Below are positions 1 through 19,078 of a stretch of DNA of 64,000 nt, piece after piece. Position numbers and translations under genes: made by a program. Origin of the DNA: Ridgeia piscesae (taxonomy: Eukaryota; Annelida; Polychaeta; Sabellida; Siboglinidae); assembly GCA_025642075.2 (NCBI GenBank), contig JAODUO010000985.1, positions 50,001 to 114,000 of the forward strand. Direction: 5' to 3'. The stretch's first letter is position 1, and every line of letters starts with the position of its first letter. The notes beneath the pieces were generated by a model that searched no databases, had not been told where the DNA came from, and worked only from the letters and a program-made list of their open reading frames with translations.

Positions 1-1738
1 AGAACTATTGCGCGGGACGACCGTACCCCGTGCGCGCGCACCCTCTGTCAGAACGAGGCATATTGCGCACGCACGTAGAACCACTGAACCACCTGGCCTA
101 TCCTTTGACTTTCTTACCGAAGATACTGATATCCCTATTCCACAAGTAGTCGCGTGTAGATGTGTGTGTTGTTCTTGTGCGTGCGTTTCTACTTGTAATT
201 AATTATACCAGTTGTTGTGTTTGTTTGTTAACTCTAACTTTTGCGGAGCAGGTTTTGGTGATGCGTCAACCGGGTGGTCGTACCTCTCACCTCGTGCAGT
301 CAGCGTCCACCGCTGGTTAGATTCAGCGAACACACGAACCAAGTGCGCAAGTCTCGTCTGTCAGTGTCTCTCCTAAGACAAGGCTCCCAGTGTCAGCTTC
401 TAGAGGGAACGGACAGTTGTTGGTCACTCTGAGGCGCCAGACGGATTAGATGACGAACTTCTGACCACCATGGGAGTCGCACAGTTACAGTGTGTGTCAC
501 CCGCCTCTGCCCTGTCACCAACCCATGTCCTAACTGTAGACAACTAGCAACCGCGGCCTTGCAGTCAGACTCTTGAGCCAACGTCTAAGGGAGTAAACCC
601 TGACAGAAAATATCTGGTTTTGGATCCTTAAAAGTAGCAATGCTTGTGTAGTTCACGCACACATTTCGACACCTCTGCAACTTAGTTGTTGCTGGACAAT
701 ATTTCTTCCACAGTAAACAAAACTGGGTGGAGAGAAGTGTCTTGGCAGTACTTTCCCTAACATCGAGTTATCAGAGCAAACATGTTTCACTCTCTGTCGA
801 TGGCTGCATCGTTTGACCAAAGAAAGGACATTGGAACCGATCTATGACTGACGGAGAGGTCAGTTACATTGCACTGCACAAAAACAAGACAATGTCATCA
901 AGTATTTAGTAGAGAGACTGTTGAGAGAGTCATGCAGTTGTACCTGTTGTTAGGATCCCCTCGTGCAGCAAGGGGCCGAGTCCACACACGCAATACGCGG
1001 TCGTATCATTTCGCTAGAAACAGGTCATGCAACAATTACCTATGCACCAATTCTGATGCAACGTCTGTGGCTTTGGAAATGTATTTAAATAAAGCATTTC
1101 GCCAGTAGGAAACTGATGTAGCTTTTAGATGCTCAAACAGTTTGTCCACCCGAGATTTTAGATACGCCACTGAACGCAGTCAGGCATCTAAGATATATTC
1201 ACATTGTTTTAATGCACTCGCATAACTAGTTGAGTCAGTCGAGCGTAGGACGACAGTGACTCAGGACACTGGCCCGGCTCTATAGTAGCTCGATATTGGT
1301 AAAATAAATAACAATCGACAACGTCACCCATAGAGCTGAGCGCTAGATTCCTACCGTGTCGCACACACAAAGTAAGGCCTGCAACAAAGTACCCTGGATG
1401 CAACCGAGATCCAAGATGTGGCGCTAAGTAGACTCCTAACTACTGTTAACAGGCACCAGTACAGCGTGGCCACAGAAGACTTACTTGTGGTGATAAATAT
1501 AATTTGCTGCATTTTCCTCGAAACGTTCTCTATGATCAGACATTATGAACGCAGTAGAAGACGGCGCCGTTAACGACCTTGTAGAAAATACACCCATTTC
1601 CATTCCCGTAACCGTCTGCAAACATCGATCGTACGGACGTTTGCAGTCTCTTGCAATTGTCGGAAACTGTAAAAAGATGTTATATCGACAGCGACAAATT
1701 ACGTAATTTATGTCATGTGATACTATTTTTAACTTGTA

Positions 1739-1741
<3 letters not shown>

Positions 1742-1824
<83 letters not shown>
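1742..1824. repeat. (TA)n microsatellite
   Basis: About 83 bases of uninterrupted alternating T and A. It creates false open frames of Tyr-Ile repeats on both strands. Confidence 0.97.
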
Positions 1825-1827
<3 letters not shown>

Positions 1828-2259
1828 AACGTGTGACCGTAGAGAAAACCGCGCCCGTTGGCGATGAGGCCAATGTCCTGCACGACACGAGCCTCGGTGA
1901 GCGGGAAACAAAGTCTCTATTAACAGGCACCAACGATAAATGGATCGCTCCTCAAAACAATGTCATCCTGGTGATACTATGCAATTAGATTGACAATCAG
2001 CCATACCTATTAATTAAACAATCAACGAAGCGTTAGCCCCTTGGCAACTGAAACAACTTTGACTCCCGAATAGTAATTCGCCGCTCGGCAATGAAAACTG
2101 AGACCGCTAGCGTGGGAATCGGCCGGCAGCGATCGGTGCCAGATTACCGCAGGTGGGCTTATCTGTACGAGGCCAGCGGTAAATAATAGGCGAGTCCACA
2201 TTGTGGCAAACACACATGTATACACACATAACCATACATTAAAAAGTCGCCATTATAAG

Positions 2260-2660
2260 CCCGGTGCGTGAGCGTCAATGACTAAGCGACGGCCTTCGGT
2301 CGTTGTGTTGTGTTGATCGCAGAACGACGGGGCGTAGGGAGAGACGAGGTGGCACTGACAGACCGACCGTCGCAGTGGTCGGTGCTGTGTCGTTCGTGTC
2401 CGGTGCCACACACTGGACGTGTCGGACACGCTGGACAGACGTGGGCCATGTACGTGGCACGGACGGCGAGTGAGACTCGGCCGGTGTCTGGTCTGCCGTC
2501 GCTAGGCCGCGTCGCGCCCGTAGGCCGGGGAGGTTTCGCACCTGGCCGCACCTACTCGGCACGGCACCGCGTGGACAACAATGAACGCCGGTAGGTAGTG
2601 AGTGGGTCATCCATGCCGGACCACGGGGTGTGTCTCTGGTGATTTGGGGACATGGTCTTC
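2260..2660. other. CpG-rich patch
   Basis: The segment is visibly richer in CpG than its AT-rich surroundings and is open in frames on both strands, which is what base composition alone would produce. It could be a promoter-like CpG island for a transcript I cannot define. No splice sites or protein family support a coding call. Confidence 0.25.
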
Positions 2661-3772
2661 CGACACAGTCGTACAACAATGAAAGCATGTATGATTGTAA
2701 ATATGTTTTGCGGCAGTTATTTAGATATTGGAATTTATAGTTATGTTGGCGTATACATATCGTGAATCGATCACAATAATGTCATTATAAGTTGTGATAA
2801 GACTAACTTAAAAACTAATGCTTGGGCCGGTGGTTGGTCCAATATCTTCAGGCAATTGGGTGGAGCATATACATGTACGTCGTCCCGTGCATTGTTCCAA
2901 TTGTGATGTACTAGTCCCATGAGCATCCGTCACCGATGTTTCAGCTGCGTAGCTTTAAATGACATCACTTCAACAGGTTGTGCAAACGCCAAGCAACTAT
3001 AGTGTCATCGAGTGTACACGAACAGTTCCAGAATGTGTGCCTGGCTAAACCAACGACGTTTGTGCTTGACTTGGCCATGTCTGGCGCAAGACGGATGGAT
3101 ATATTCTATTAAGAGATGTTCTCTGTGCTAAGCTTGTCCGTTGTCCGTCCCATTCTTTACCTAGGAATCTGCAGCAATAGATCGCAACACTTGACGACAA
3201 GTCGTGCTGAGTAGCAGCAAGAACGCGGAGGAGAGGAATAACGGATTGTGGCCTGAGGAGAGGAAGCATTGGAGTGTCATACTCCATCAGATTGAAGCTA
3301 CTCATCCTTCATCCACTCACAGATTGACACTCAAAGATTGGACGTCTTAGATGCTGCACAGCACATAAATCATCACCCAAGACGAAGTTCCAATGTTGTT
3401 CAAGATGACTAAATGTCAATGAATTGACTCAACGAGTATATCACGAGTCGTTCTAAACTGTCGATATTTATTAGGCCACTCCAGGGTTGGCCTGTGTATT
3501 TATATTTTCCTGAGTCGATCTAAATAAGTATTAGTCCTCTCGTGTCAACACAAGTGTGATGCATTACTCTTGCGGTGGTATATGCAAAGGTAATGCATGT
3601 TAATATGTCGCGGGCTGGTTTCAACGAGTTCTGATCTTTTCACGGGTCGGTCCAAACTCCCAGTGATCTCTGTATTCCAGGAAACTGATAGTTCTATAAA
3701 CATACGTTTCGTGTAACGCACATTCTTCACACAGTTTGATTATCATGTGTATGTGTCACTTATATGTCTTAG

Positions 3773-4616
3773 GTATACATCTTCCAATGGTGGCCGGACG
3801 TCTGCGAATTACACGGACGCCAACAAATACGCCATGTTCAGCCCGGCATTCAGGAGCAGCCGTGGTGTGAGCGGCGGGTCGGCGAACACATCACCTCGGT
3901 CTCCCTGGCCGCCCACGTCACCGGCTCCCTACGGCACGGCGAGCTGGGCCCACGAGCGTGCCCAGACCCCGCGCTCGGAACTACGCCTCAAATGTCAGAC
4001 TCTCCACATGAACGTCGACAACTGCATGACGTCACCTCGACGTGCCGGGAGCGCTGGGGTGGACACGGGCTGCTACAGTAGGCCGGGGTACGGGTCAGAG
4101 TGGCTCACGCAGACCCAACTAGCGAGTCGCCAACACGCCCGCCAGATGAGAGAGATCGCGGCCCAGTCTCCGCGCCAGTACAGCTATCTCCTCCGCACAC
4201 CGCCGTCGTCACCTCGCAGCCCCCGACAGGACAAGACACGGAAACGCCCGAACATCTCGCTGAAGCATCTGCTCACTGCCGTCATGTCGCGAACACCCAG
4301 CGTCAACGCCGGCATACGCAGGAACTATGTCTGCTTCAAACTGCACGACGACAGAAATGCACCCAAAATGGCGCCGCCCAGCCCAGTGAGCGATAATGAG
4401 CCGGTTGGCAATGCACTGACAATGAGCGACCATTTCGGCGTGGCCATTTCGCGGACGTGCGGCGGAGATATGTCGGTGGAGGTGGAGAGTTTTTCAATAG
4501 GAGCCGGAGCTCCGAGTCAGGAGTCACCGGATATGACGAGGAGTCAGAGATCTGTGCGATTTAATGTGTCGACACACGTGAGGGAATATCAGCCTACGGT
4601 GCCTGTCGCCGTGTGA
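3773..4616 (+). CDS. Terminal coding exon of an unrecognised protein (C-terminal ~280 aa)
   Basis: An AG acceptor after a pyrimidine-rich run (tatatgtcttag, AG at 3771-3772) opens a long exon. The first base completes a split codon and the frame runs to TGA at 4614-4616. Codon use is strongly GC-biased at third positions against an AT-rich background, which supports real coding. The protein is low-complexity and basic. It is rich in Ser, Pro and Arg, with repeated SPR and SPXSP-type motifs (for example SPRSPR), followed by a more ordered patch around RRNYVCFKLHDDRN and a C-terminus ending PTVPVAV. No signal peptide or membrane segment is visible in this part. It looks like a phosphorylatable cytoplasmic or nuclear tail. 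I do not recognise the family. Earlier exons are not identified, so this is a partial gene. Confidence 0.6.
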
Positions 4617-4814
4617 GAGGGTTCACGTTAGGTCCGTGACGTCACGACATAGGTGGCTGGTGGACATTATCAGCCATGTGAATGTTGAGCTCACAACCAG
4701 GCGTATTATCTCGTATCCTGCTGACGTGCCCTGCCCAGGTCCACTTCCGTCTTCTCACTTGTTCAATCACATCTGTGACATTTGTGATTTCTCTAACCCA
4801 GATGTTTGTTTTTC

Positions 4815-4981
4815 TCTGTTAACATAATTCTGTCCATCTTTGTTTATGCGGCTGCTAGTTTGTTCTTTGCTTGGGTGGTGAGTGCCCAAGTTTCCGGGCC
4901 GTATATCATTGCTGGAAGTACGCATACGTGATAGACTTGTCTCTTCGTGCCGGTTCCAATGTTACCCTTGAAGATGTCGCG
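4815..4981 (-). mobile_element. RTE-like LINE reverse transcriptase fragment
   Basis: On the minus strand the frame contains VLPAMIYGPETWAL followed by TTQAKNKLAAA. This matches the block after the RT catalytic core of endonuclease-type LINEs, usually written YGAETWAL in this group. An in-frame TAA follows, then TKMDRIML, so it is decayed. The fragment abuts the ATAC microsatellite; no 5' or 3' element ends are visible. Confidence 0.7.
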
Positions 4982-4982
4982 T

Positions 4983-5312
4983 ACATACATACATACATAC
5001 ATACATACATACATACATACATACATACATACATACATACATACATACATACATACATACATACATACATACACTACCTACCTTCTACTACCTACCTACC
5101 TACCTACCTACCTACCTACCTACCTACCTACCTACCTACCTACCTACCTACCTACCTACCTACCTACCTACCTACCTACCTACCTACCTACCTACTACCT
5201 ACCTACCTACCTACCTACATACATACATACATACATACATACATACATACATACATACATACATACATACATACATACATACATACATACATACATACAT
5301 ACATACATACAT
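4983..5312. repeat. Compound ATAC / CTAC microsatellite
   Basis: (ATAC)n runs to about 5072, then a short CTACCTTCTACTA interruption, then (CTAC)n to about 5215, then (ATAC)n again to 5312. The tetranucleotide gives false Tyr-Ile-His-Thr and Tyr-Leu-Pro-Thr open frames and Met-Tyr-Val-Cys on the other strand. Confidence 0.97.
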
Positions 5313-5547
5313 TAAATAACATATACTGTGTTCATAGAGACAAATATAATTGAGACTATTTTTCAAAATGCGTGTGGCGTACACTCGTCACGCACCTAAC
5401 TTAGGCCTGTAACTAGGAATGTGTAGTTTGACGTATGTGTTCAACTTGTTGGGTAGAAACGAGGTACTCTGAGTGAATACACGGTTTTGTTGAACGTCAT
5501 CTGTTATGTCTTTTCGTGGCATGGCCCGATTATAGTCTAAGCAATGC

Positions 5548-5990
5548 TAGAGATGCCAATGTATATAACATCTACGTTTTCCCAGCACTGATGTATGCAT
5601 GCGAATCGTGGAGCAGTAAATAGAGAGGAATAAAAAGAATCAATAATTTCGGTATTGGGATGTATGCCTGGGTGGAATTGCTGCATGAAGAACAGCCACG
5701 TCCGTCCTAAGACCCAGAACACAACCAAGTCCTCTCACCAGCGGTAATCACAGATCAGGTGATGGTGTTGATCTTCAGGCTACCTCGGTTTCGCCCGACA
5801 AGTTTGAAATCGACAAAGATCGGAATTAGCGAATACAGGTAGAAGGGACGAATACACGAGATGGATGGACGAGATCACGATGCAACAAAGTTGACGACCG
5901 ACGAACTAAGGGAATAGAATGGAATGTGCAGGGTTTGGGACACGTACTACTGCTATAACAACGAGAGTTTGTTAGACACGACAAGTCGTT
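5548..5990 (+). mobile_element. Decayed LINE 3' part
   Basis: The plus strand contains NVYNIYVFPALMYACESWS, resembling the YGCESWTL block of LINE reverse transcriptases. Further on, WMDEITMQ and LTTDELRE resemble the extreme C-terminus of RTE-type elements (a W-D-E-I segment, then a Leu/Arg-rich end). The pieces lie in different frames with stops, so this is an old, inactive copy. Confidence 0.5.
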
Positions 5991-7639
5991 TGACTGAACC
6001 TAACGGAAAAACTGAGATTGATAATTTTTAGAAGCGGAATATGCTGGTGTTATGCGCAGTGCGATTATTATAATACGAACCCATTATGTGACCCCTTCGA
6101 TCTAAAGTGTACCGAGGTTTTTGCGCAATTGTGTTTAAATAACAGTTGTCGACGAAACACTTCTAATTTAACATGCATATCGGGGCGGTGCATAAACGAT
6201 GACTAACTGAAACGATGATTTCTGTTTCGTCGTTGAGTTGTGCCAACAAACTTAAATTGCCTAAGATGGTTTTGTTACATCGTCACGTTACGCGGCACTA
6301 GTGCTGACATGTGTCAGCTAACACAGGCTGGTGATATGAGCATATCTGTATACAAACTATTAAGTGTTGGTCGTCTGGCAAAATTGCATTATTTTTGTAG
6401 TTTCATATCGTTATGCTGTAGTTACAAATATCAGTAAGTAGGCCTACTATACATTATTTTGCCCTGCATTAAACAAACATGTATACATTTATATTACCCG
6501 TCGTTTTTTGCAACATAAACATTTTAGGATTTTTTTCTTTTAAGTAATGCATTTGTTAATAAACCCATTACTGAACTAATTGCGACCATCTGAAACAGTA
6601 TGCTGTCACCACTTAGGCCCTTCATGCACTGTGACATAAGGGAATTGTTACATATAGGCCTATTTCACAAACTATTGACCAACCACAAAACTATGTCCAT
6701 ACTACCCGACTTTACCCTACACAGTTATTTTGAACATCTACAGCGGTCGGCGAAAACTGATCTTTCCGACGTCATTAATGACATCACTGTGACAGTCTGT
6801 GGGCGTCACCGCTGATTTGTAATCTACTTCTGATTGGCTAATAATAGTTTTACGTGTTACGTGGATGACGTTGCTCATAGCGCGCCACTATTACGTAACA
6901 ACCATTGTCTCAGTGAAACGTTTACGTCTACATTCTATGGCATTCGTCGTCTTGGTAATTACATGTCGTAAACTACCAAAACTACCAAATAATATCCTGT
7001 ATAATTGTGTTACGCATATTATATAAATTACATATTAAAAAAAGGTTTCCCAACAGCTTTATGAGTACCTGGGATGAAGCAATCTCAAAAGAAATTCCCA
7101 CGAAGTCAACAGCACGACAATTTACCTGTTGTTCCTACAGGTAAATGGGTGTGGTGAATTATTGCAAAAGTAGCCTGTTGCGCAATATCGTTTTGGGTTA
7201 TAAAAAAACAATCCGCCATATTATATCTTATATCGTCTAGACAGCATTTTGTGCAGCGGTAAAATATAGGAATTTATTGTTCGCTGATAAATGCTATCTT
7301 GAACCGCCAGTGTCGTTTATGATAACGTGGTCCAGTAATTAAACAAACCCAACAATGAGCCTTTTGTTCTGTTCCTACAAACCACCGTCCAGGGCTTTGG
7401 GTCTACACGTCTAGTCAGCTTGAAACCTAGACGATGTTGATGAACAAATTCATAGATTATTTCAAGATAGGCTTATTTAGTCAGTGCTGGAATGCGAGTG
7501 TTGCTTTCTGAAAGTCTATATTCGTTCCGCTCCGCCATAGCGACTAGCATGGACTCAAACAGTCTCATCTGACTTAAGTTGAGATGCATGTGTAGAGGAA
7601 ATAGTCTTAAAGGTTAGAAAGAGTTATTTATCAATTGAA
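5991..7639. other. AT-rich intergenic stretch
   Basis: Only short open frames without recognisable domains. The motif taggcctac or taggcctat recurs, which is common in invertebrate repeats but not diagnostic. No RNA gene seen. Confidence 0.5.
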
Positions 7640-8101
7640 ACATGCGTGTACCAACCAAAATGATTTGATTAGAATACATATATCTAGGATTAGACCTGTA
7701 GTTGAATATGCGTACACTGTATACTAAGGCATACGAAATTACCTAAATACATATCGGACAACATAGAGATAATTCAAAAAGGTGTCTCAAAACTCTATTT
7801 CCAGGATATGCGTAGGTACGAGAATATCCTGCAGATGGTAAACCTGCCGACGTTGCACCGCAGACGCGATGAATTGTGTAGAGCGTATTTCGCTACAAGG
7901 AAGCGTAGTGCGTGGTCACAGACTGAATGCGCTATTACCAAATGGTCGAAGTGTGTCATATACTTTGAGGTCGTGCAACGACTGACCAATTCCAAGGGCG
8001 AACACAAATCGCTACACAAATCCTTAGTTCCGTGGTGTTTGGTACATTGTCAAAACTGTATTTTAACAAACAGTTTAATTTTACCATCCTTTTTATTTTA
8101 G
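7640..8101 (+). mobile_element. Decayed non-LTR retrotransposon, RT C-terminal end
   Basis: The conceptual plus-strand product in broken frames contains RPVVEYA, then a segment like LPKYISDNIEIIQK, then ENILQMVNLPTLHRRRDELC. This order (R-P-x-L-E-Y-A, E-x-I-Q-K-R, L-x-x-L-x-x-R-R) is the C-terminal signature of CR1/L2/Jockey-type LINE ORF2 proteins. At least one stop and one frame change separate the blocks. An AT-rich tail continues to about 8340, possibly its 3' UTR. Confidence 0.65.
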
Positions 8102-8605
8102 AATAAGTTTTATGTTAAGTATATTGTAATGTATTATGCTCTAAATTTATTACGTACACAGTTTCCAATGATCATTTAAATAAGGTGCTTTACGATAATA
8201 TGATGTGGGATTGTTGATTTTATTGTGAATGTACATGCACAATCCAACTGTCAAGTTGCCATATAATAAACATATCTTATCCTGACATTAGGTCGTATTA
8301 TCAAATATATAGCCTACATTATATATATATATATATATATTCAATAGGTATTGTTCTGACTTGTTTGTCATAGAGGTATTGTATGAAATAATTGTCGAAT
8401 AATAATAATTGTTTTCAAGGAGCCACCCAGATGTGTTGTGAAGCTTGTTTACGATCGCGAGCTCCTTGTGACTCTTGAAGGGAGCTCGCTACCGGAAGAG
8501 ATTGGGGCGAACCGCTCATCTCAAAATTATACTGCAACATATTATAGCCCTAAGTACCTTTGTATTAAAATGATGTACACAACACTACGGCTCTCGTGTT
8601 AGTGG

Positions 8606-8714
8606 ATGGATTCATCTTCTCCTCCTTCTCCTTCTCCTTCTCCTTCTCCTCCTCCTCCTCCTTCTCCTCCTCCTCCTCCTCCTCCTCCTCCTCCTCCTCC
8701 TCCTCCTTCTCCTC
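8606..8714. repeat. TCC/TTC-rich polypyrimidine tract
   Basis: Imperfect (TCC)n with interspersed TTC, about 109 bases, directly joined to the 40-bp minisatellite. It is a purine/pyrimidine mirror tract capable of triplex (H-DNA) formation. It reads as poly-Ser or poly-Glu in false frames. Confidence 0.9.
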
Positions 8715-9671
8715 CTCGGTGTCGTGTCTGTTTCTGGAGTCAACGATCATGACCCTCGGTGTCGTGTCTGTTTCTGGAGTCAACGATCATGGCCCTCGGT
8801 GTCGTGTCTGTTTCTGGAGTCAACGATCATGGCCCTCGGTGTCGTGTCTGTTTCTGGAGTCAACGATCATGGCCCTCGGTGTCGTGTCTGTTTCTGGAGT
8901 CAACGATCATGGCCCTCGGTGTCGTGTCTGTTTCTGGAGTCAACGATCATGGCCCTCGGTGTCGTGTCTGTTTCTGGAGTCAACGATCATGGCCCTCGGT
9001 GTCGTGTCTGTTTCTGGAGTCAACGATCATGGCCCTCGGTGTCGTGTCTGTTTCTGGAGTCAACGATCATGGCCCTCGGTTCGGTCTGTTTCTGGAGTCA
9101 ACATCATGGCCCTCGGTGTCGTGTCTGTTTCTGGAGTCAACGTCATGACCCTCGGTGTCGTGTCTGTTTCTGGAGTCAACGATCATGGCCCTCGGTGTCG
9201 TGTCTGTTTCTGGAGTCAACGATCATGGCCCTCGGTGTCGTGTCTGTTTCTGGAGTCAACGATCAGGCCCTCGGTGTCGTGTCTGTTTCTGGAGTCAACG
9301 ATCATGGCCCTCGGTGTCGTGTCTGTTTCTGGAGTCAACGATCATGGCCCTCGGTGTCGTGTCTGTTTCTGGAGTCAACGATCATGGCCCTCGGTGTCGT
9401 GTCTGTTTCTGGAGTCAACGATCATGGCCCTCGGTGTCGTGTCTGTTTCTGGAGTCAACGATCATGGCCCTCGGTGTCGTGTCTGTTTCTGGAGTCAACG
9501 ATCATGGCCCTCGGTGTCGTGTCTGTTTCTGGAGTCAACGATCATGGCCCTCGGTGTCGTGTCTGTTTCTGGAGTCAACGATCATGGCCCTCGGTGTCGT
9601 GTCTGTTTCTGGAGTCAACGATCATGGCCCTCGGTGTCGTGTCTGTTTCTGGAGTCAACGATCATGGCCCT
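8715..9671. repeat. 40-bp minisatellite, about 24 copies
   Basis: The unit starts ctcggtgtcgtgtctgtttc and ends with caacgatcatggcc. Copies are nearly identical; a few have small deletions (around 9081, 9105 and 9262). Because 40 is not a multiple of 3 and the unit lacks stops on +, all three plus frames stay open and cycle through the same three peptides. I regard these ORFs as artefacts. Confidence 0.95.
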
Positions 9672-9890
9672 CCAAACCGCAGTCGTTGGTTGTTCTTAGT
9701 ACGTGTAGTTGCGCTCATTCCACGCCATGTTGACAGACTATCAATTATTTTTGACACTGGAGACCCACTAAGGCATGCATAGTGCCTTAATGAGAGTCTC
9801 CCTGAACATACAATTCATTACACTTGTTTACTGTATATTATATTATAATATATTTTTGGTCGAATAAATTATTCTGATTCTGCACCGCAA
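9672..9890. other. Possible LINE 3' tail with hairpin
   Basis: A hairpin lies at about 9761-9803: ggagac plus taaggca on the left pair with tgccttа-type and gtctcc sequence on the right. About 60 bp later the sequence tcgaataaattattctgattctg resembles the 3' ends of CR1/L2-like LINEs. No coding part is attached. Confidence 0.25.
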
Positions 9891-11131
9891 TTTCTGGGTG
9901 ATGTAACACATGTGACGTAATCTAATTCTAGATGACGTGAATCAAATAAAGACGGGAGTCACCTTTTAAGTCACGGGCTGTCTGCATGGCTGCTGGATCT
10001 ACTGGTTAGCGGCGAATAATAATGTTACTTTACTTTATTATATGGCAACTCTTAATCACAATTATTATACTTCCGATAATTTACAACAGGAAGCATTACC
10101 TGAAAACAGTTGCGTTATTGCCGGATCGATCACGTGACTGTGAAAGAATAATACGTCATAAACACCGCTCTAGGTAGCGTCTGAAGACTTGTCTCAAGCG
10201 AACTACGGAAGACATTTGCAAGACATACACGAGCTTTTAGCAGATAAGTTCCGTTTAGCATAATAATTTATCCAATTATCATATCCTGTTGTGTTGTACT
10301 GCGTTCGTACCGCCTAGACAAGGCACCTACAATTCGGGTTCTAAACAAACGTACTGGGTTTGTACCATTTAGTATATTACAGTGTGTACGTGCGTGTGCG
10401 TGCGCGAGCGTAACTGCGTGTGTACATTAACCTAGAAAGATAGCCAAAATTGAACTAGGCCTTGATGGATGGCTCCTTATATATTCGGCTGTCACAATAA
10501 GACGGCCAAATTTCAAATTAGTTAGTTGACGAAAATGCGCGAACTAACAGTATTTGGCCAGTGATAATCCGTTGTTTACACGGGTTCGTCCCAACCCAGT
10601 GGTACGCTTGGCAACAGTGGCGCCACCTTCTGATCGAATCAGTACCAACGTCGGATACATAAAAAGAAATTAACACTTTTGTATCTTGAAGAGCTGCATC
10701 TGTTCGTACGTAATTTAAACGTCCATGTTTGAATAATTGTTTCTGATGCATGTATTGTATTATTGTATATCGATTGCCAGAGTAAAACCAACATTGTTTT
10801 AATTCAATAGTTGTCTATTTGTGTTGAATTTTATACGCGACTCATCACTCCCTTGCAACATACATTTCTATAGTTGTAGATACACGTGGAGGTAAAGTCA
10901 CTCTTCATTAATGATGCCATTCACAGAATTGTCATGAATTCTTTAATAATTTGTTCATATATGAAGGAGACTGTCATTGTCTGATGGACATCAATTATTA
11001 TGGTGATTATTCATAACAAAAAAACTGTGGTTCTTTAAAAATTAAATAATCCTTTTAATTATAACATTACTCTATAATGCAAACAACCAGCTTCTGAATA
11101 ATTTTCTCAATGTTTAATTTATAAGTTGGAC
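9891..11131. other. AT-rich intergenic stretch
   Basis: No gene recognised. It includes a short alternating GT/GC run near 10,380-10,425. The right end probably merges into the 3' UTR of PSMA1. Confidence 0.5.
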
Positions 11132-11137
11132 TTTATT
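11132..11137 (-). terminator. Candidate polyadenylation signal of PSMA1
   Basis: AATAAA on the minus strand about 370 nt beyond the PSMA1 stop codon. It is the first canonical signal I found at a plausible 3' UTR length. Transcript ends would be needed to confirm it. Confidence 0.35.
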
Positions 11138-11507
11138 TCTACAAACACTTTCAAACGCAGCAATAACCAATGAAAGATGAAATAACTAATGACATAGAGT
11201 GATTTTTACAAAGGTGAAAATCACAATAACATACGTTTTAAATAGGCTAGAAACTGTGCTGATAAGAAGCATAGGTCATAGGAAAGTAACAAAATCGAAG
11301 GACTGACTAATGAATCATTTCTACAATATTTCCAATGCATTCTTGACCCGTCAAAGTGTAGAGAGCTGAGTGAGCTGGCGTAGAATAGAGCAGTCACAGA
11401 GCAGTGATGTGTACAACGCTGATGACGGCATCGTTACATGGGCAAATGGATTGTAGCAATTGGCGATGCTCTCAACAAAGCTGTCTTCTGTAGTGACCTT
11501 TGAACTG

Positions 11508-18122
<6,615 letters not shown>

Positions 18123-18356
18123 GTTTCTCGGATGACTAACAGTATTGGCACCAGATGGCGTATAACGCAAGTAACACTCGAGTTACCCTGTAGATGTCAC
18201 CACTGCGAGCCGTTTCGCGCGTTTTACGCCGTTTATTAGGGCGTATCCTATATGCAGTCCGCGCAGTCCGCGGAGAAATGCGGAGACGGTGAAAAAGAAT
18301 AGACTTCGGAGAAGGTCGGAGACGTTCGAAACGCATAGCAACCAGCGCGTTTAAAG
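18123..18356. promoter_or_regulatory. Candidate shared (bidirectional) promoter
   Basis: The interval lies between the PSMA1 start codon on minus and an ATG on plus at 18357. It is CpG-rich relative to its surroundings (ccgcgcagtccgcggag; cgtttcgcgcgttttacgcc) with no clear TATA box, as expected for a housekeeping proteasome gene. Bidirectional use is inferred from geometry only. Confidence 0.35.
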
Positions 18357-18482
18357 ATGGACGGAGACGCAGCCGTGGCGTTACTGTGTAATGATTTATT
18401 TTCGTCAAATGATGATGATCATCATCACAATGCCATCGATCAATACGCTGATGAGTTAACATCAGCCGCGTTGATGTTGTAA
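18357..18482 (+). CDS. Small ORF or first exon, divergent from PSMA1
   Basis: ATG follows cgtttaaag. It encodes 41 residues beginning MDGDAAVALLCNDLF, with an Asp/His run (DDDHHH) and ending SAALML. The sequence at its end, TT|GTAAGT, is both a stop in the reading frame and a strong donor. Splicing to the AG at 19077-19078 would continue as LLRDDHH then stop. It may be the 5' end of a Harbinger-type gene whose rest has decayed, or a short host transcript sharing the PSMA1 promoter. No domain can be named. Confidence 0.3.
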   Translation: MDGDAAVALLCNDLFSSNDDDHHHNAIDQYADELTSAALML

Positions 18483-18672
18483 GTTGTATTTCGTAAATTA
18501 TGAAGGGTTATTTTAACAAATAAACACTTGTTTTACTTCCATGGCTTGTCATTTTTGTGGGCGTGGGCCCGCGGCACAACTGTGACCTTGGCCGGCTTAG
18601 CTTTTTGGCTCGCTATGGAATGGAGTTGGTTGTGTTGTTTGCATAATGGAATACTTATTTACTATGATGTCT

Positions 18673-18675
18673 ATG

Positions 18676-18751
<76 letters not shown>
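18673..18751. repeat. (TA)n microsatellite
   Basis: About 75 bases of alternating T and A with one interruption near 18,684. Confidence 0.95.
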
Positions 18752-18754
<3 letters not shown>

Positions 18755-19078
18755 CATCAGAAAGAAATATGTAAATTCATGTTATACTCTACCAGTGTTA
18801 TGCATATGAATATCCATGTTTATTTGTAAATTAAATGCCTGACACATGTAACACAACTGGTAAACACGCATTGTCTATAAAGCACCTCCAAAAACAAATT
18901 GTTTACCCTGCTTCTTGACATCCATATACCTATTTTACTTTATCATCATTGCATATATAGTTTATGCTATATATACTTGCCCCGTTTGTCTTGATGTCAA
19001 TTGTAATTGGCATATTATATAATTATAGTTTGCTTAAATAAACATATGTTTATTTACTCTTCTGTTCCTCTAAAATAG

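Larger units (their letters stand above)
1..3772. other. Stretch without a recognised gene
   Basis: I see no convincing exon on either strand. Open frames here are short and show no recognisable domain. The stretch contains a long TA microsatellite and a CpG-rich patch, listed separately. Upstream exons of the gene ending at 4616 could lie here or off the left edge, but I could not identify one. Confidence 0.5.

Noticed and set aside
2275..2688. Coding gene on minus in the CpG-rich patch
   Set aside because: Frames are open on both strands, as GC-rich composition predicts; no domain or splice support.
4844..5353. Tyr-Ile-His-Thr and Tyr-Leu-Pro-Thr ORFs
   Set aside because: Direct translation of the ATAC/CTAC microsatellite.
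8596..9782. Long plus-strand ORFs of 352-367 codons with repeated peptide SVSGVNDHGPRC
   Set aside because: Produced by a stop-free 40-bp tandem repeat open in all three frames; no splice sites, domain, or start context.
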